64,000 bases of DNA from Flavobacterium subsaxonicum WB 4.1-42 = DSM 21790 (GTDB taxonomy: Bacteria; Bacteroidota; Bacteroidia; Flavobacteriales; Flavobacteriaceae): contig NZ_AUGP01000029.1 of the NCBI RefSeq assembly GCF_000422725.1, positions 62,001-126,000 of the forward strand. Reading direction: 5' to 3'. The first letter of the stretch is position 1. Every line of letters starts with the position of its first letter. The notes below the pieces were generated by a model, which made no database searches, had not been told where the DNA came from, and was given only the letters and a program-made list of their open reading frames with translations. This document shows positions 27,063-35,546 of the stretch, piece by piece. The translations under genes and the position numbers were made by a program.

Positions 27063-27737
27063 ATGAAAAATGCAATTGCTGCCTTAATTAGCTGTATTAT
27101 ATTATTACTACTGTCTGTTGCTGCAACGGCACAGGATAAAACACTTGCAACTGTAACAAAAATAAGCAGAAAAGACAGCTTAGAAGCTGCTGCAGAACAG
27201 CAAAATGCAGCATTATTATGGAAACCTGCCACAACAGACAGCCTGCTTTGGATAAACAAAAATGGAGATATTGGCAGAAAGTCGGCATACTATGTTGAAT
27301 GTGTAGGAGCATACATACCTTATTATATAACAACATTTGATAACAAATTACATACACCTTACAAAGATGTTATCGAGCTAAAAACCTTTAAGTTTTTTGC
27401 AGGTAGCAAATATGGTTTGGGCGCTTTTTTTAAAGACAGTAAACACATTTACCACTCTTGGGGAAATTCGGGCATTGGTGGTTTTAGTATTATAGATGCC
27501 GACTATAACACGTTTAAAAATTTAGGTAATTGCTATGCCATTGACAAATATAAGGTGTATGATGTTAATTTCGGTCAAATACAGGGAGCCGATGTAGCCA
27601 GTTTTACACTTATTGACAGCGAAAATTGCATTGGTAAAGACCAAAACAATTTTTATAAAGGTGATATAATAATTAACGAGTCCGAACTGGACGACCCTGA
27701 AATAAAAGCCATTATAAAGAAGTTTAAAAACAAATAA
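27063..27737 (+). CDS. Exported DKNYY-like protein
   Basis: A 224-residue exported protein. Residues 1-20 form a signal peptide (LISCIILLLLSVAATAQ). The body has repeats of the kind seen in DKNYY proteins: FFKDSKHIYHSW, IDADYNTFKNLGNCYAIDKYKVYDV and IGKDQNNFYKGDIII. In this family each unit carries an Asp/Lys-Asn/His-x-Tyr pattern, probably forming an open solenoid. The partner is unknown. It starts one base after the ligA stop and 33 bases before the MBOAT gene, so it may be part of a ligA-to-SGNH transcript, which is unusual company for ligA. Confidence 0.65.
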   Translation: MKNAIAALISCIILLLLSVAATAQDKTLATVTKISRKDSLEAAAEQQNAALLWKPATTDSLLWINKNGDIGRKSAYYVECVGAYIPYYITTFDNKLHTPYKDVIELKTFKFFAGSKYGLGAFFKDSKHIYHSWGNSGIGGFSIIDADYNTFKNLGNCYAIDKYKVYDVNFGQIQGADVASFTLIDSENCIGKDQNNFYKGDIIINESELDDPEIKAIIKKFKNK

Positions 27738-27770
27738 CTTGCCCACAACAACCCTCAGCTCCATAAAAAA

Positions 27771-29219
27771 ATGCTCTTTAACTCCATACAGTTCGCCCTA
27801 TTTTTACCGGTAGTATTTATACTTTACTGGTTTTTGGCGCGCAACAGCTACAGGCAGCAAAACATACTGCTTTTGGCTGCCAGCTACTTTTTTTATTCCT
27901 GTTGGGATTGGCGCTTTCTATTCCTGCTCCTGTTTTCTACCCTTTTGGATTATGCCGCAGGCTTACAGATAGCAGCAACCGATAATCATAAACTAAAAAA
28001 AACCTGGCTATGGCTTAGTATTGGTATTAACCTGGGCTTTTTAGGCGTTTTTAAATACTATAACTTTTTTGCCCAGTCGTTTACACAACTACTCAACGGC
28101 TTTGGCTTAGAGGCGCATGCAACGACCCTTGGCATCATTCTGCCGGTAGGTATATCGTTCTACACCTTTCATGGCCTCTCTTATATTATAGACGTTTACA
28201 AGGACCGTATTAAGCCCGAATGCAACTTTATAGATTACAGCCTTTTTGTAAGCTTTTTTCCGCTGCTGGTGGCCGGCCCTATAGAGCGTGCCACACACCT
28301 GCTGCCACAGCTTAAGCAAAAGCGTACCTTTAATTTAGACCAGGCTAAAGACGGCCTGCGCCAGATATTATGGGGCTTGTTTAAAAAAGTGGTTATTGCC
28401 GATATGTGTGCCGAATATGCCAACCTTATCTTCGACCATTACGACGACTATTCGGGAAGCAGCTTATTTTTAGGCATGCTGTTTTTTACCTTCCAGATCT
28501 ATGGCGACTTTTCCGGCTATACCGATATTGCCCTGGGCACAGCACGATTGTTTGGCATAGACCTGCTTCGCAACTTTGCCTACCCCTATTTTTCGCGCGA
28601 TATTGCCGAATTCTGGCGGCGCTGGCACATATCGTTATCCTCCTGGTTTAGAGATTATGTATATATTCCCCTTGGTGGAAGCCGCGTTGGCACGCTAAAG
28701 AAAGTCCGCAACATATTCGTCATATTTCTGCTAAGCGGTTTTTGGCACGGGGCTAAGTTTACATTCATTGTATGGGGGCTATTGCACGCCCTGTATTTTT
28801 TGCCGTTGCTGCTTACCAACAACAACCGTAAAAATTTAGACATTGTGGCTGCAGGCCGTTTGCTGCCATCGGTTAAAGAGCTTGTGGGCATGCTAACCAC
28901 CTTTATGCTGGTAGGCTTTGCCTGGATATTTTTTAGGGCCGAGAGCATGGCGCACGCCTACGGTTATGTTGGCAGGATGCTCTCTAAGAGCTTGTTTACA
29001 GCACCTGATATTCCCACTAAAAAAATTGCTGTGTTAACCTTAGTGCTAACCGGTATTTTCTTTTTTGTAGAATGGCTTGGGCGCGAAAACCAGTATGCCA
29101 TACAAAAAATGGGGCAAACCTGGAAAAGGCCGGTTCGATGGGCATTGTACTACGCCATAATTATAGCAATATGCCTGTTTGCAGGTAAAGATGAGCAATT
29201 TATATACTTTCAGTTTTAA
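27771..29219 (+). CDS. MBOAT-family O-acyltransferase (AlgI/DltB type)
   Basis: A 482-residue integral membrane protein with about ten or more transmembrane segments. It belongs to the MBOAT family, which moves an acyl group across the inner membrane onto a polysaccharide or similar acceptor. The AlgI/DltB-type motifs are present: LPVGISFYTFHGLSYIIDVY (about 124-143), PIERATHLLPQL, WRRWHISLSSWFRDYVYIPL (283-302) and GFWHGAKFTFIVWGLLHALY, with catalytic His H326 by analogy with AlgI His322. The two genes after it encode SGNH-like proteins of the type that receive the acyl group on the outside. It lies 33 bases after the DKNYY-like gene and 3 bases before the first SGNH gene. Confidence 0.92.
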   Translation: MLFNSIQFALFLPVVFILYWFLARNSYRQQNILLLAASYFFYSCWDWRFLFLLLFSTLLDYAAGLQIAATDNHKLKKTWLWLSIGINLGFLGVFKYYNFFAQSFTQLLNGFGLEAHATTLGIILPVGISFYTFHGLSYIIDVYKDRIKPECNFIDYSLFVSFFPLLVAGPIERATHLLPQLKQKRTFNLDQAKDGLRQILWGLFKKVVIADMCAEYANLIFDHYDDYSGSSLFLGMLFFTFQIYGDFSGYTDIALGTARLFGIDLLRNFAYPYFSRDIAEFWRRWHISLSSWFRDYVYIPLGGSRVGTLKKVRNIFVIFLLSGFWHGAKFTFIVWGLLHALYFLPLLLTNNNRKNLDIVAAGRLLPSVKELVGMLTTFMLVGFAWIFFRAESMAHAYGYVGRMLSKSLFTAPDIPTKKIAVLTLVLTGIFFFVEWLGRENQYAIQKMGQTWKRPVRWALYYAIIIAICLFAGKDEQFIYFQF

Positions 29220-29222
29220 GCC

Positions 29223-30215
29223 ATGAAACAATTTATAGTGCTTATTCTAAAGTTTTTAATCCCCATAATAGTTGTTATAGGCATTTATGTAGTAGCCGAT
29301 CCGTTCCGGGTTATATGGCAATATGACTCCTATTTTGAGAATAACAAACCGGGCATCCACGTTAACCGAAGCATTGCAGGGGCAGCCAATTTTAAAAATA
29401 AATACAAACAGTACAAATACGATTCGTTTATTTTTGGTAACTCGCGTTCTTTAGCCTGCCAGGTGGCCGACTGGCAAAAGCACCTGCCCCAGCCTGCAAG
29501 TGCCTACCATTTTGATGGCGCCGGCGAAAGCCTCTACGCCTTAAACAAAAAGCTGAGCCTTATAAACAGCACAAAAACCTCCATTAAAAACGCCGTATTT
29601 TTTGTAGACCAGCAACTGTTGCGACAAAGCCGCCCGGATAATGGCCATTTGTTTACAGTAAGCCCCCTTATAGACTCTGATTGCAACACACTAACCTACC
29701 ATGCTACATTTTTAAAGGCATTTTTATCGTATAAATTCATCTTTTATTACATCGACTTTAAACTAACCGGCCAATTAAAGCCCTATATGGTGCCCACTTT
29801 TTACAGGCCCATACAGTACAACGCGGTTACTAACGAGATGAACTCTCAAATTATGGAAGACCAGCTTGCTAATGGTACCTATTATACGCCGCAGCGGATG
29901 TCGGTTTTTTATGAGAGGGATACCGTACAAACCTATTTTAAGACTTGTATAAAGAAAAAACAAAAGAAACTACTGGCAGAAATAGCCTCGGTTTTAAAAG
30001 ATAACAACACCAATTATAAAATAATAATAAACCCCTGCTACGACCAGAAAAAGCTAAGCGCTGACGATATGCAATATTTAAGGCAGGTTTTCGGAGCGCA
30101 AAATGTATTCGATTTTTCGGGTATTAACAGCATTACCAATAACTACCAAAATTACTACGAGGCCGTACATTACAGGCCACATGTAGCAGCCGGTATTTTA
30201 GATTCTATTTATTAA
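29223..30215 (+). CDS. SGNH-like partner of the MBOAT protein (copy 1)
   Basis: A 330-residue protein with one N-terminal membrane anchor (FIVLILKFLIPIIVVIGIYVV) and the rest outside. The catalytic-type Ser is in FGNSRS (S74), and a C-terminal His lies in YYEAVHYRPH, an E-x-x-H spacing in place of the usual D-x-x-H dyad. This layout fits DltD/AlgJ-type SGNH hydrolases, which take acyl groups passed by an MBOAT and place them on a glycan or teichoic acid. The acceptor here is unknown. A paralogue follows directly. Reading: Ser and His are visible; the oxyanion Gly and Asn are less certain. Confidence 0.75.
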   Translation: MKQFIVLILKFLIPIIVVIGIYVVADPFRVIWQYDSYFENNKPGIHVNRSIAGAANFKNKYKQYKYDSFIFGNSRSLACQVADWQKHLPQPASAYHFDGAGESLYALNKKLSLINSTKTSIKNAVFFVDQQLLRQSRPDNGHLFTVSPLIDSDCNTLTYHATFLKAFLSYKFIFYYIDFKLTGQLKPYMVPTFYRPIQYNAVTNEMNSQIMEDQLANGTYYTPQRMSVFYERDTVQTYFKTCIKKKQKKLLAEIASVLKDNNTNYKIIINPCYDQKKLSADDMQYLRQVFGAQNVFDFSGINSITNNYQNYYEAVHYRPHVAAGILDSIY

Positions 30216-30242
30216 TTTGAAGTACGCCTTGGTTTTTAAAGC

Positions 30243-31250
30243 ATGAAAAACTTTATTATTTTACTACTCAAATTTATAATTCCACCGGTTTTACTGGTGG
30301 CAGGCACCTATGCGTGGCTCGATCCGTTTAAGGTTTTATGGTATTACGACTCGTATTATATTTCGGGTTCGCAAACCGGCATCCCTTTAAATAAAGAGTA
30401 TGTAAGCACTACTAATTTTGAAAATCGCTACGCCAAACAGCAGTATAACTCTTTTATTTTTGGCAGTTCACGCTCTATGGTTTATAGCATTGCGCAATGG
30501 CAGGAACATCTTCCGGCAAATGCAAAACCCTATCATTTTGATGCTTCCGGCGAAAGCCTGTTTGCCTTACATAAAAAACTTGTGTACCTGGATAACAAAG
30601 GCGTAAAGCTAAATAACGCTCTTGTAATTATAGACCATAGCCTGCTTGTAGACATAAAGCCCGCTACCGGGCCTTTATTTGTAAATGCACCGCAGCTTTT
30701 AGATAATGCAAACATTTTAGAGTTTCATTATACCTATTTAAAGGCGTTTTTATCGGCGAAGTTTATACTTCCATATCTGGATTACAAACTCTCCGGTACT
30801 GTAAAACCATACATGAAACGCAGTTTTTTTGTTACTCCTATTAACTATAACCCAATTACCAACGAAGTGCAAAATACATATGCACACAGCGAAATTAAAA
30901 ACGGAACATTTTACACACCCGAACGTATGGCGTTATTTTATAAAAGAGATACCGCACAATATTATTACAAGTCCAGCCTTAAACAAGCACACCGGCTAAT
31001 GCTACAGGAAATAGCCGCCATACTAAAAAAACATAACACCAATTATAAGATAGTAATTAGCCCGCTTTACAACCAGAAAAAGCTTGCTGTTGCCGATGTA
31101 AATTATCTAAAACAGTTATTTGGCAATGAAAATATTTACGATTTTTCGGGTATAAATTCCATCACTAACGATTATACCAATTATTACGAAACATCGCACT
31201 ACAGGCCCCAAGTAGCCCGCAGCATTGTAGATTCTATTTATAAATTTTAA
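30243..31250 (+). CDS. SGNH-like partner of the MBOAT protein (copy 2)
   Basis: A 335-residue paralogue of the previous gene: N-terminal anchor (IILLLKFIIPPVLLVAGTYAW), catalytic-type Ser in FGSSRSM, and YYETSHYRPQ near the end. The two copies share strings such as NYKI, FDFSGINSITN and TPERM/TPQRM throughout, so they arose by tandem duplication. Copy 2 begins 27 bases after copy 1's stop. Two partners may share one MBOAT and differ in acceptor. The next gene, rlmH, lies 70 bases downstream and is probably separate. Confidence 0.75.
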   Translation: MKNFIILLLKFIIPPVLLVAGTYAWLDPFKVLWYYDSYYISGSQTGIPLNKEYVSTTNFENRYAKQQYNSFIFGSSRSMVYSIAQWQEHLPANAKPYHFDASGESLFALHKKLVYLDNKGVKLNNALVIIDHSLLVDIKPATGPLFVNAPQLLDNANILEFHYTYLKAFLSAKFILPYLDYKLSGTVKPYMKRSFFVTPINYNPITNEVQNTYAHSEIKNGTFYTPERMALFYKRDTAQYYYKSSLKQAHRLMLQEIAAILKKHNTNYKIVISPLYNQKKLAVADVNYLKQLFGNENIYDFSGINSITNDYTNYYETSHYRPQVARSIVDSIYKF

Positions 31251-31269
31251 AACTGCCCTATACTTTGTA

Positions 31270-31313
31270 ACTTTACAAACTTTTCGACTTTAAGACTTTA
31301 CAAACTTTCGACT
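31270..31313. repeat. Direct repeat upstream of rlmH
   Basis: ACTTTACAAACTTTTCGACT (31270-31289) and ACTTTACAAACTTTCGACT (31295-31313) differ by one T; the repeat ends 7 bases before the rlmH ATG. Confidence 0.7.
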
Positions 31314-31320
31314 CACGTAC

Positions 31321-31794
31321 ATGAACATCAAACTTATAGCCATAGGCAAAACCGATAATAAAGCCCTGCAAACCCTTATAGACGATTACCAAAAGCGGTT
31401 GTCGTTCTACATTAAGTTTGATATGGAAATTATTCCGGATATTAAGAATGTAAAAAACCTGAGCGAGGCACAGCAAAAAGAAAAAGAGGGCGAACTTATA
31501 TTGGCTAAGCTATCGGCCACAGACCAGCTTATTTTGCTCGACGAGAACGGCAAAAATTTTAGCAGCGTAGGATTTTCAGACGAGCTTCAAAAAAAGATGA
31601 ATTCCGGCATTAAAACACTGGTATTTGTAATTGGCGGGCCTTATGGCTTTAGCGATGCCGTTTACAGTAAAGCCCAAGGCAAAATATCATTATCGGCCAT
31701 GACGTTTTCGCATCAAATGGTGCGCCTGTTTTTTATAGAGCAGGTATACAGGGCATTTACCATTTTAAGAAATGAGCCATATCATCATCAGTAA
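31321..31794 (+). CDS. rlmH: 23S rRNA (pseudouridine-1915 N3)-methyltransferase
   Basis: A 157-residue SPOUT-class methyltransferase RlmH, which methylates pseudouridine 1915 in helix 69 of 23S rRNA. The sequence is typical: it opens MNIKLIAIGKTDNKALQTLI, continues LILLDENGKNFSSVGFSDEL and the knot region LVFVIGGPYGFSDAVYSKA, and ends SLSAMTFSHQMVRLFFIEQVYRAFTI. The length is normal. It is monocistronic, or the last gene of the ligA-MBOAT stretch; the 70-base gap with direct repeats suggests its own transcript. Confidence 0.96.
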   Translation: MNIKLIAIGKTDNKALQTLIDDYQKRLSFYIKFDMEIIPDIKNVKNLSEAQQKEKEGELILAKLSATDQLILLDENGKNFSSVGFSDELQKKMNSGIKTLVFVIGGPYGFSDAVYSKAQGKISLSAMTFSHQMVRLFFIEQVYRAFTILRNEPYHHQ

Positions 31795-31896
31795 AATCAG
31801 TATCCATTTTAGATTTTAGATTTTAGATTGAGTGCGAGTGCGAGAGTGAAGTTGCCAACAACTGACAACCAACAACCAACAACTAAAATTGGGCAC

Positions 31897-31936
31897 AAAA
31901 AAAACAGCCGCGCCTGGCAAACTTGGTGCGACTGTT
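31897..31936 (-). terminator. Terminator of the glmM-def unit
   Basis: An imperfect stem of AACAGCCGCGCC (31903-31914) and GGTGCGACTGTT (31925-31936) next to an A-run (31897-31904) gives a hairpin and U-run on the minus strand, 48 bases past the deformylase stop codon. Confidence 0.7.
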
Positions 31937-31983
31937 AATTAATTTTAACTTACAATGCTAATATAACACTAATTAGCTGATAA

Positions 31984-32634
31984 TTATTGTCTTCTAAGCA
32001 ATTTTTCTAAATATAAATTTACTTCGGCGTTTATAAGGCTATATTGCTGCTTAGATTGCTGCGCAAGCCTGTCTGTAAACAAGATACCTAACAAATGGTC
32101 TGTTTCGTGCTGAAATATAACCGCCGTAAAGCCTTCTACCATTTCGTCGTGAAATTTACCTTCTAAATCAAAGTAAGTAAGGCGTATTGTATAGTTGCGC
32201 AACACGTCTCCCCTAATGTCCGGAATCGATAAACAACCCTCCGCACCCTTTCTCATAAGTGCCGATCGCCATGTAATTTTGGGGTTAAGGTACACCTCAA
32301 ACGGTTCGCCGGGCTTATCAAAACGCTGCACCCAGATAACATTTTTGTTGATGCCTATTTGCGGTGCGGCAATGCCTACGCCGGGGTGCGCCGTGTCTTT
32401 AACCGTGGCATACATGCGCTGGGTTAGTAGCAAAAGCGACTCATCTTTTACGTCTATATTGGTAGAAAGGGTTTGTAAAACCTTTAAATCGGCCGCCTCA
32501 GTAACCTGAAGCAACCGCATTTTAGCATTCCTGTCGCCGCCCTTAACAAGGGCACGGTCGGTATCGCTAAGCCTTTGGGCCTGGGCGTTTGCAAAAAACA
32601 AAAGGGCTATAGCAGCCAGTAAGGTATTTTTCAT
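31984..32634 (-). CDS. Peptide deformylase with a signal peptide
   Basis: A 216-residue peptide deformylase homologue. All three catalytic motifs are intact: GVGIAAPQ (85-92), EGCLS (132-136; metal ligand C134) and QHETDH (175-180; metal ligands H176 and H180, catalytic E177). Unusually, residues 1-19 form a classic Sec signal peptide (NTLLAAIALLFFANAQAQ), with an extra ~45 residues before the normal deformylase start. Cytoplasmic deformylase acts on nascent chains; this one should act outside the cytoplasm, perhaps as a metallopeptidase-like enzyme on a different substrate. Its ATG begins 3 bases after the glmM stop codon, so it is an operon partner. The symbol def is withheld because the housekeeping def gene is probably elsewhere. 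Confidence 0.85.
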   Translation of the reverse strand: MKNTLLAAIALLFFANAQAQRLSDTDRALVKGGDRNAKMRLLQVTEAADLKVLQTLSTNIDVKDESLLLLTQRMYATVKDTAHPGVGIAAPQIGINKNVIWVQRFDKPGEPFEVYLNPKITWRSALMRKGAEGCLSIPDIRGDVLRNYTIRLTYFDLEGKFHDEMVEGFTAVIFQHETDHLLGILFTDRLAQQSKQQYSLINAEVNLYLEKLLRRQ

Positions 32635-32637
32635 GGC

Positions 32638-34029
32638 TTAGATTCCCGCTACGGCTTTAATCTCGTTAATAATCCTAACCGCAAGGTCATCGGCTTTTTG
32701 CTGCGTTTGCGCCTCGGTATAAATCCTTATAATTGGCTCAGTATTCGATTTACGTAAATGCACCCACTCATCGGCAAAATCAATCTTAACGCCATCTATT
32801 GTAGATAGTTGCTCATTGATATATTTACCCGCCATAGCCTCTAAAATAGCATCTACATTAATTTGCGGGGTAAGCTCAATCTTATTTTTACTCATATAAT
32901 ATTGAGGGTACGAAGCCCTTAGTGCCGCAACCGATTTGATATTATTCTCGGCCAGATAGGTAAGAAACAACGCCACACCCACCAGCGAATCGCGGCCGTA
33001 ATGCAGCTCCGGGTAAATAATACCGCCATTGCCCTCGCCACCTATTATGGCGTTATTTTGCTTCATTAGCTCCACCACATTTACCTCGCCAACAGCGCTG
33101 GCCTCATAAGTACCGCCATATTTTTGTGTAATATCGCGCAACGCACGCGAAGACGACATATTGCTAACCGCATTGCCCGGCGTTTTGCCCAGCACATAAT
33201 CAGCACACGCCACAAGGGTGTACTCTTCGCCAAACATTTCGCCATCTTCGCTAATAAACGCAAGGCGGTCAACATCAGGGTCAACTACAATACCAAAGTC
33301 GGCTTTCTCCTCCACCACAAGCTTGCAAATATCGCCCAGGTGCTCTTTAAGCGGCTCCGGGTTGTGCGGAAAATGCCCGTTAGGCTCGCAATACAGCTTA
33401 ACCACCTCTACACCCATTTGCTCTAAAAGCTTGGGTATTATAATACCGCCCGACGAGTTTACGCCGTCTACCACCACTTTAAAACCGGCCTTTTTAACAG
33501 CATCAGCATCTACAAGCGGCAGGTTTAGCACCTCGTCTATATGTATATCCATATAGGCATCGTTAATGGTAATTTCGCCCAGGCTGTCTACATCGGCAAA
33601 ATTAAAAGCCTCAGCGTCGGCAATTTCCAGTATTTTAGCGCCATCATCGCCACTTAAAAATTCGCCTTTGGCATTTAAAAGTTTAAGGGCATTCCATTGT
33701 TTTGGATTGTGGCTTGCGGTAAGTATAATACCACCATCGGCATTTTCCATAGGCACGGCAACCTCTACCGTTGGCGTGGTGCTAAGCCCAAGATCTATTA
33801 CATTAATGCCAAGGCCTATAAGGGTATTGATAACAAGATTGTGTATCATAGGGCCTGAAATACGCGCATCGCGGCCTATTACCACCGTTAATTTTTCTTT
33901 ATCCGAATTATTTTTAAGGAAAGTTCCGTAAGCCGAAGCAAATTTTACAGCATCTACCGGGGTAAGGTTGTCGCCAGTGTGGCCGCCAATTGTACCCCTT
34001 ATGCCTGATATCGATTTAATTAAAGTCAT
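32638..34029 (-). CDS. glmM: Phosphoglucosamine mutase
   Basis: A 463-residue alpha-D-phosphohexomutase. It interconverts glucosamine-6-P and glucosamine-1-P on the route to UDP-GlcNAc. The phosphoserine S106 is in the LTASHNPKQ motif, the metal loop is DPDVDRLAFI, the sugar-binding GEGNGGI motif follows, and the phosphate-binding RKSNTEPIIRIYTEA lies near the C-terminus. The opening SISGIRGTIGG is typical for the Bacteroidota form. The length is normal. It is the first gene of a two-gene unit with the exported deformylase; a TATCTTTG box is 24-31 bases upstream. Its product feeds peptidoglycan precursors. Confidence 0.93.
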   Translation of the reverse strand: MTLIKSISGIRGTIGGHTGDNLTPVDAVKFASAYGTFLKNNSDKEKLTVVIGRDARISGPMIHNLVINTLIGLGINVIDLGLSTTPTVEVAVPMENADGGIILTASHNPKQWNALKLLNAKGEFLSGDDGAKILEIADAEAFNFADVDSLGEITINDAYMDIHIDEVLNLPLVDADAVKKAGFKVVVDGVNSSGGIIIPKLLEQMGVEVVKLYCEPNGHFPHNPEPLKEHLGDICKLVVEEKADFGIVVDPDVDRLAFISEDGEMFGEEYTLVACADYVLGKTPGNAVSNMSSSRALRDITQKYGGTYEASAVGEVNVVELMKQNNAIIGGEGNGGIIYPELHYGRDSLVGVALFLTYLAENNIKSVAALRASYPQYYMSKNKIELTPQINVDAILEAMAGKYINEQLSTIDGVKIDFADEWVHLRKSNTEPIIRIYTEAQTQQKADDLAVRIINEIKAVAGI

Positions 34030-34052
34030 TTTGCATGTGTTTGTTGTAAAAG

Positions 34053-34060
34053 CAAAGATA
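34053..34060 (-). promoter_or_regulatory. -7 box of glmM
   Basis: On the minus strand this reads TATCTTTG, an exact TAnnTTTG, 24 bases upstream of the glmM ATG. No TTG at 19 bases. Confidence 0.5.
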
Positions 34061-34121
34061 ACTTATTTAGATTTTTAGATTAACAGATTTTAGGAATATT
34101 AGAGCAGGACGGGCAGACGTA

Positions 34122-34138
34122 AGATAATAGATGATAGA
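34122..34138 (+). repeat. Dispersed 17-mer AGATAATAGATGATAGA
   Basis: Exact copy of the word at 385-401 and 427-443 (opposite strand), here in the gap between glmM and acpH. Confidence 0.7.
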
Positions 34139-34224
34139 CAGGCGCAGCTTTACGACCTGATGACTTTGCTACTTTGAAACCCTATAACTTTCTTCATTAA
34201 AAACTTTTTCCCTATCTTAGGTCT

Positions 34225-34809
34225 ATGAATTTTTTAGCACACATATACCTTTCGGGCGATAACGACGAACTTAAGATTGGCAATTTTATAGCCGATGGCA
34301 TTCACGGTAAACCCGATGATTTTCCGCCGGGCATACAAAAAGGCATCATGCTGCACCGCGCTATAGATAGTTATACCGATGTTCACCCCATCTTCAGGCT
34401 GGGCACTAAACGCCTGCATGCCAGCTACCACCACTATGCTGCGGTTATTATGGATATTTTTTACGACCACTTTTTAGCTAAGAACTGGTCTAATTACAGC
34501 AACATACCGTTAGAAAAATACACCGCCGATTTTTACCAATTGCTACAGGATAATTACGATATTTTGCCCGAACGCTCTAAGGGCATGCTGCCCCACATGC
34601 TGCAATACAACTGGCTGGTTAGCTACGCTTCTATTGAAGGTATTGCCAGAACACTAACCCAAATGGACCAGCGTACCAAAAATAAAAGCGGCATGAAAGG
34701 CTCTATAAAGGAACTGCATGAATTTTATGCCGAGTTTGAGGCGGAATTCACCGCGTTTTTTGTGCAGATACAAAAGCATGTTGAAGAGAAAAAAGCAGCA
34801 CTGCTGTAA
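34225..34809 (+). CDS. acpH: ACP phosphodiesterase
   Basis: A 194-residue ACP hydrolase homologue of the AcpH family, which removes the 4'-phosphopantetheine group from acyl carrier protein. It opens MNFLAHIYLSGDNDELKIGN and continues FIADGIHGKPDDFPPGIQKGI, LHRAIDSYTDVHPIF (the His/Asp metal cluster of an HD-like site) and MDIFYDHFLAKNW, all diagnostic. The length is normal. Its TAA stop overlaps the ATG of the next gene by one base, so the two are translated as a pair. The physiological need for ACP hydrolase in this group is unclear. Confidence 0.92.
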   Translation: MNFLAHIYLSGDNDELKIGNFIADGIHGKPDDFPPGIQKGIMLHRAIDSYTDVHPIFRLGTKRLHASYHHYAAVIMDIFYDHFLAKNWSNYSNIPLEKYTADFYQLLQDNYDILPERSKGMLPHMLQYNWLVSYASIEGIARTLTQMDQRTKNKSGMKGSIKELHEFYAEFEAEFTAFFVQIQKHVEEKKAALL

Positions 34810-35474
34810 TGGATTTTATACCAGCACTTAGCCGGGCTTTCGCCGAAAATGCATCGGCCACCAATGCCGGCGCAATGGCAAAATACATGAAGGGCCTTTT
34901 CCCTTTTTACGGACTAAAGACCGATGTTAGGCGCGCACTTACCAAAGATTTACTTGTACAGTATAAGGACGAAGTTAGCGGCAACGCTCGCCAAATTGCG
35001 CTGGAATTATACCGCAAGCCCCAGCGTGAATACCATTATACGGCTATAGAAATTGTAACGAAACAGCTTAAAAATAAGTTTGTTACAGAGGATATAGCCC
35101 TGATAGAAACACTTTTGGTTACCCACGCTTGGTGGGATAGCGTAGACACTATTGCAAAATACCTGCTGGGCGGCTACCTGCAACAGTTTCCGGAACAGAT
35201 TCCAACAGTAATTAAGCGATTTTCCGATTCGGATAACATGTGGCTTAACCGGTCGGTTATACTATTTCAGCTTGGTTACAAAAAAGCTACCAATGTAGAT
35301 TTGCTGTTTGTCGAATGTAAAAAGCACAGCCATTCTAAAGAATTTTTTATACAAAAAGCCATTGGCTGGGCATTGCGCGAGCATGCCAAGACCGATCCTG
35401 ATGTGGTGCGCAATTTTGTAGCAACCGCCAATTTAAAACCCTTAAGTACCCGCGAAGCCTTAAAAAATATATAA
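34809..35474 (+). CDS. DNA alkylation repair protein (AlkD-like)
   Basis: A 221-residue HEAT-like repeat protein of the AlkD/DNA alkylation repair family: FPFYGLKTDVRRALTKDL, LYRKPQREYHYTAIEIV, THAWWDSVDTIAKYLLGGYL and NMWLNRSVILFQLGYK match the family's repeats. The usual Trp-Asp pair (WWD) and the Trp-Leu-Asn-Arg turn are present, which in AlkD lie by the flipped base. Members remove alkylated bases without flipping. It shares one base with the acpH stop codon, so it is translated with acpH. A monocistronic ClC gene follows 72 bases later. Confidence 0.88.
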   Translation: MDFIPALSRAFAENASATNAGAMAKYMKGLFPFYGLKTDVRRALTKDLLVQYKDEVSGNARQIALELYRKPQREYHYTAIEIVTKQLKNKFVTEDIALIETLLVTHAWWDSVDTIAKYLLGGYLQQFPEQIPTVIKRFSDSDNMWLNRSVILFQLGYKKATNVDLLFVECKKHSHSKEFFIQKAIGWALREHAKTDPDVVRNFVATANLKPLSTREALKNI

Positions 35475-35546
35475 AATGGGTTGAAAATTTTTAGTAAAAG
35501 AATTATCTTAGCGTTTTATTGCAAATCCTCAAATTTTTTCTACTAA

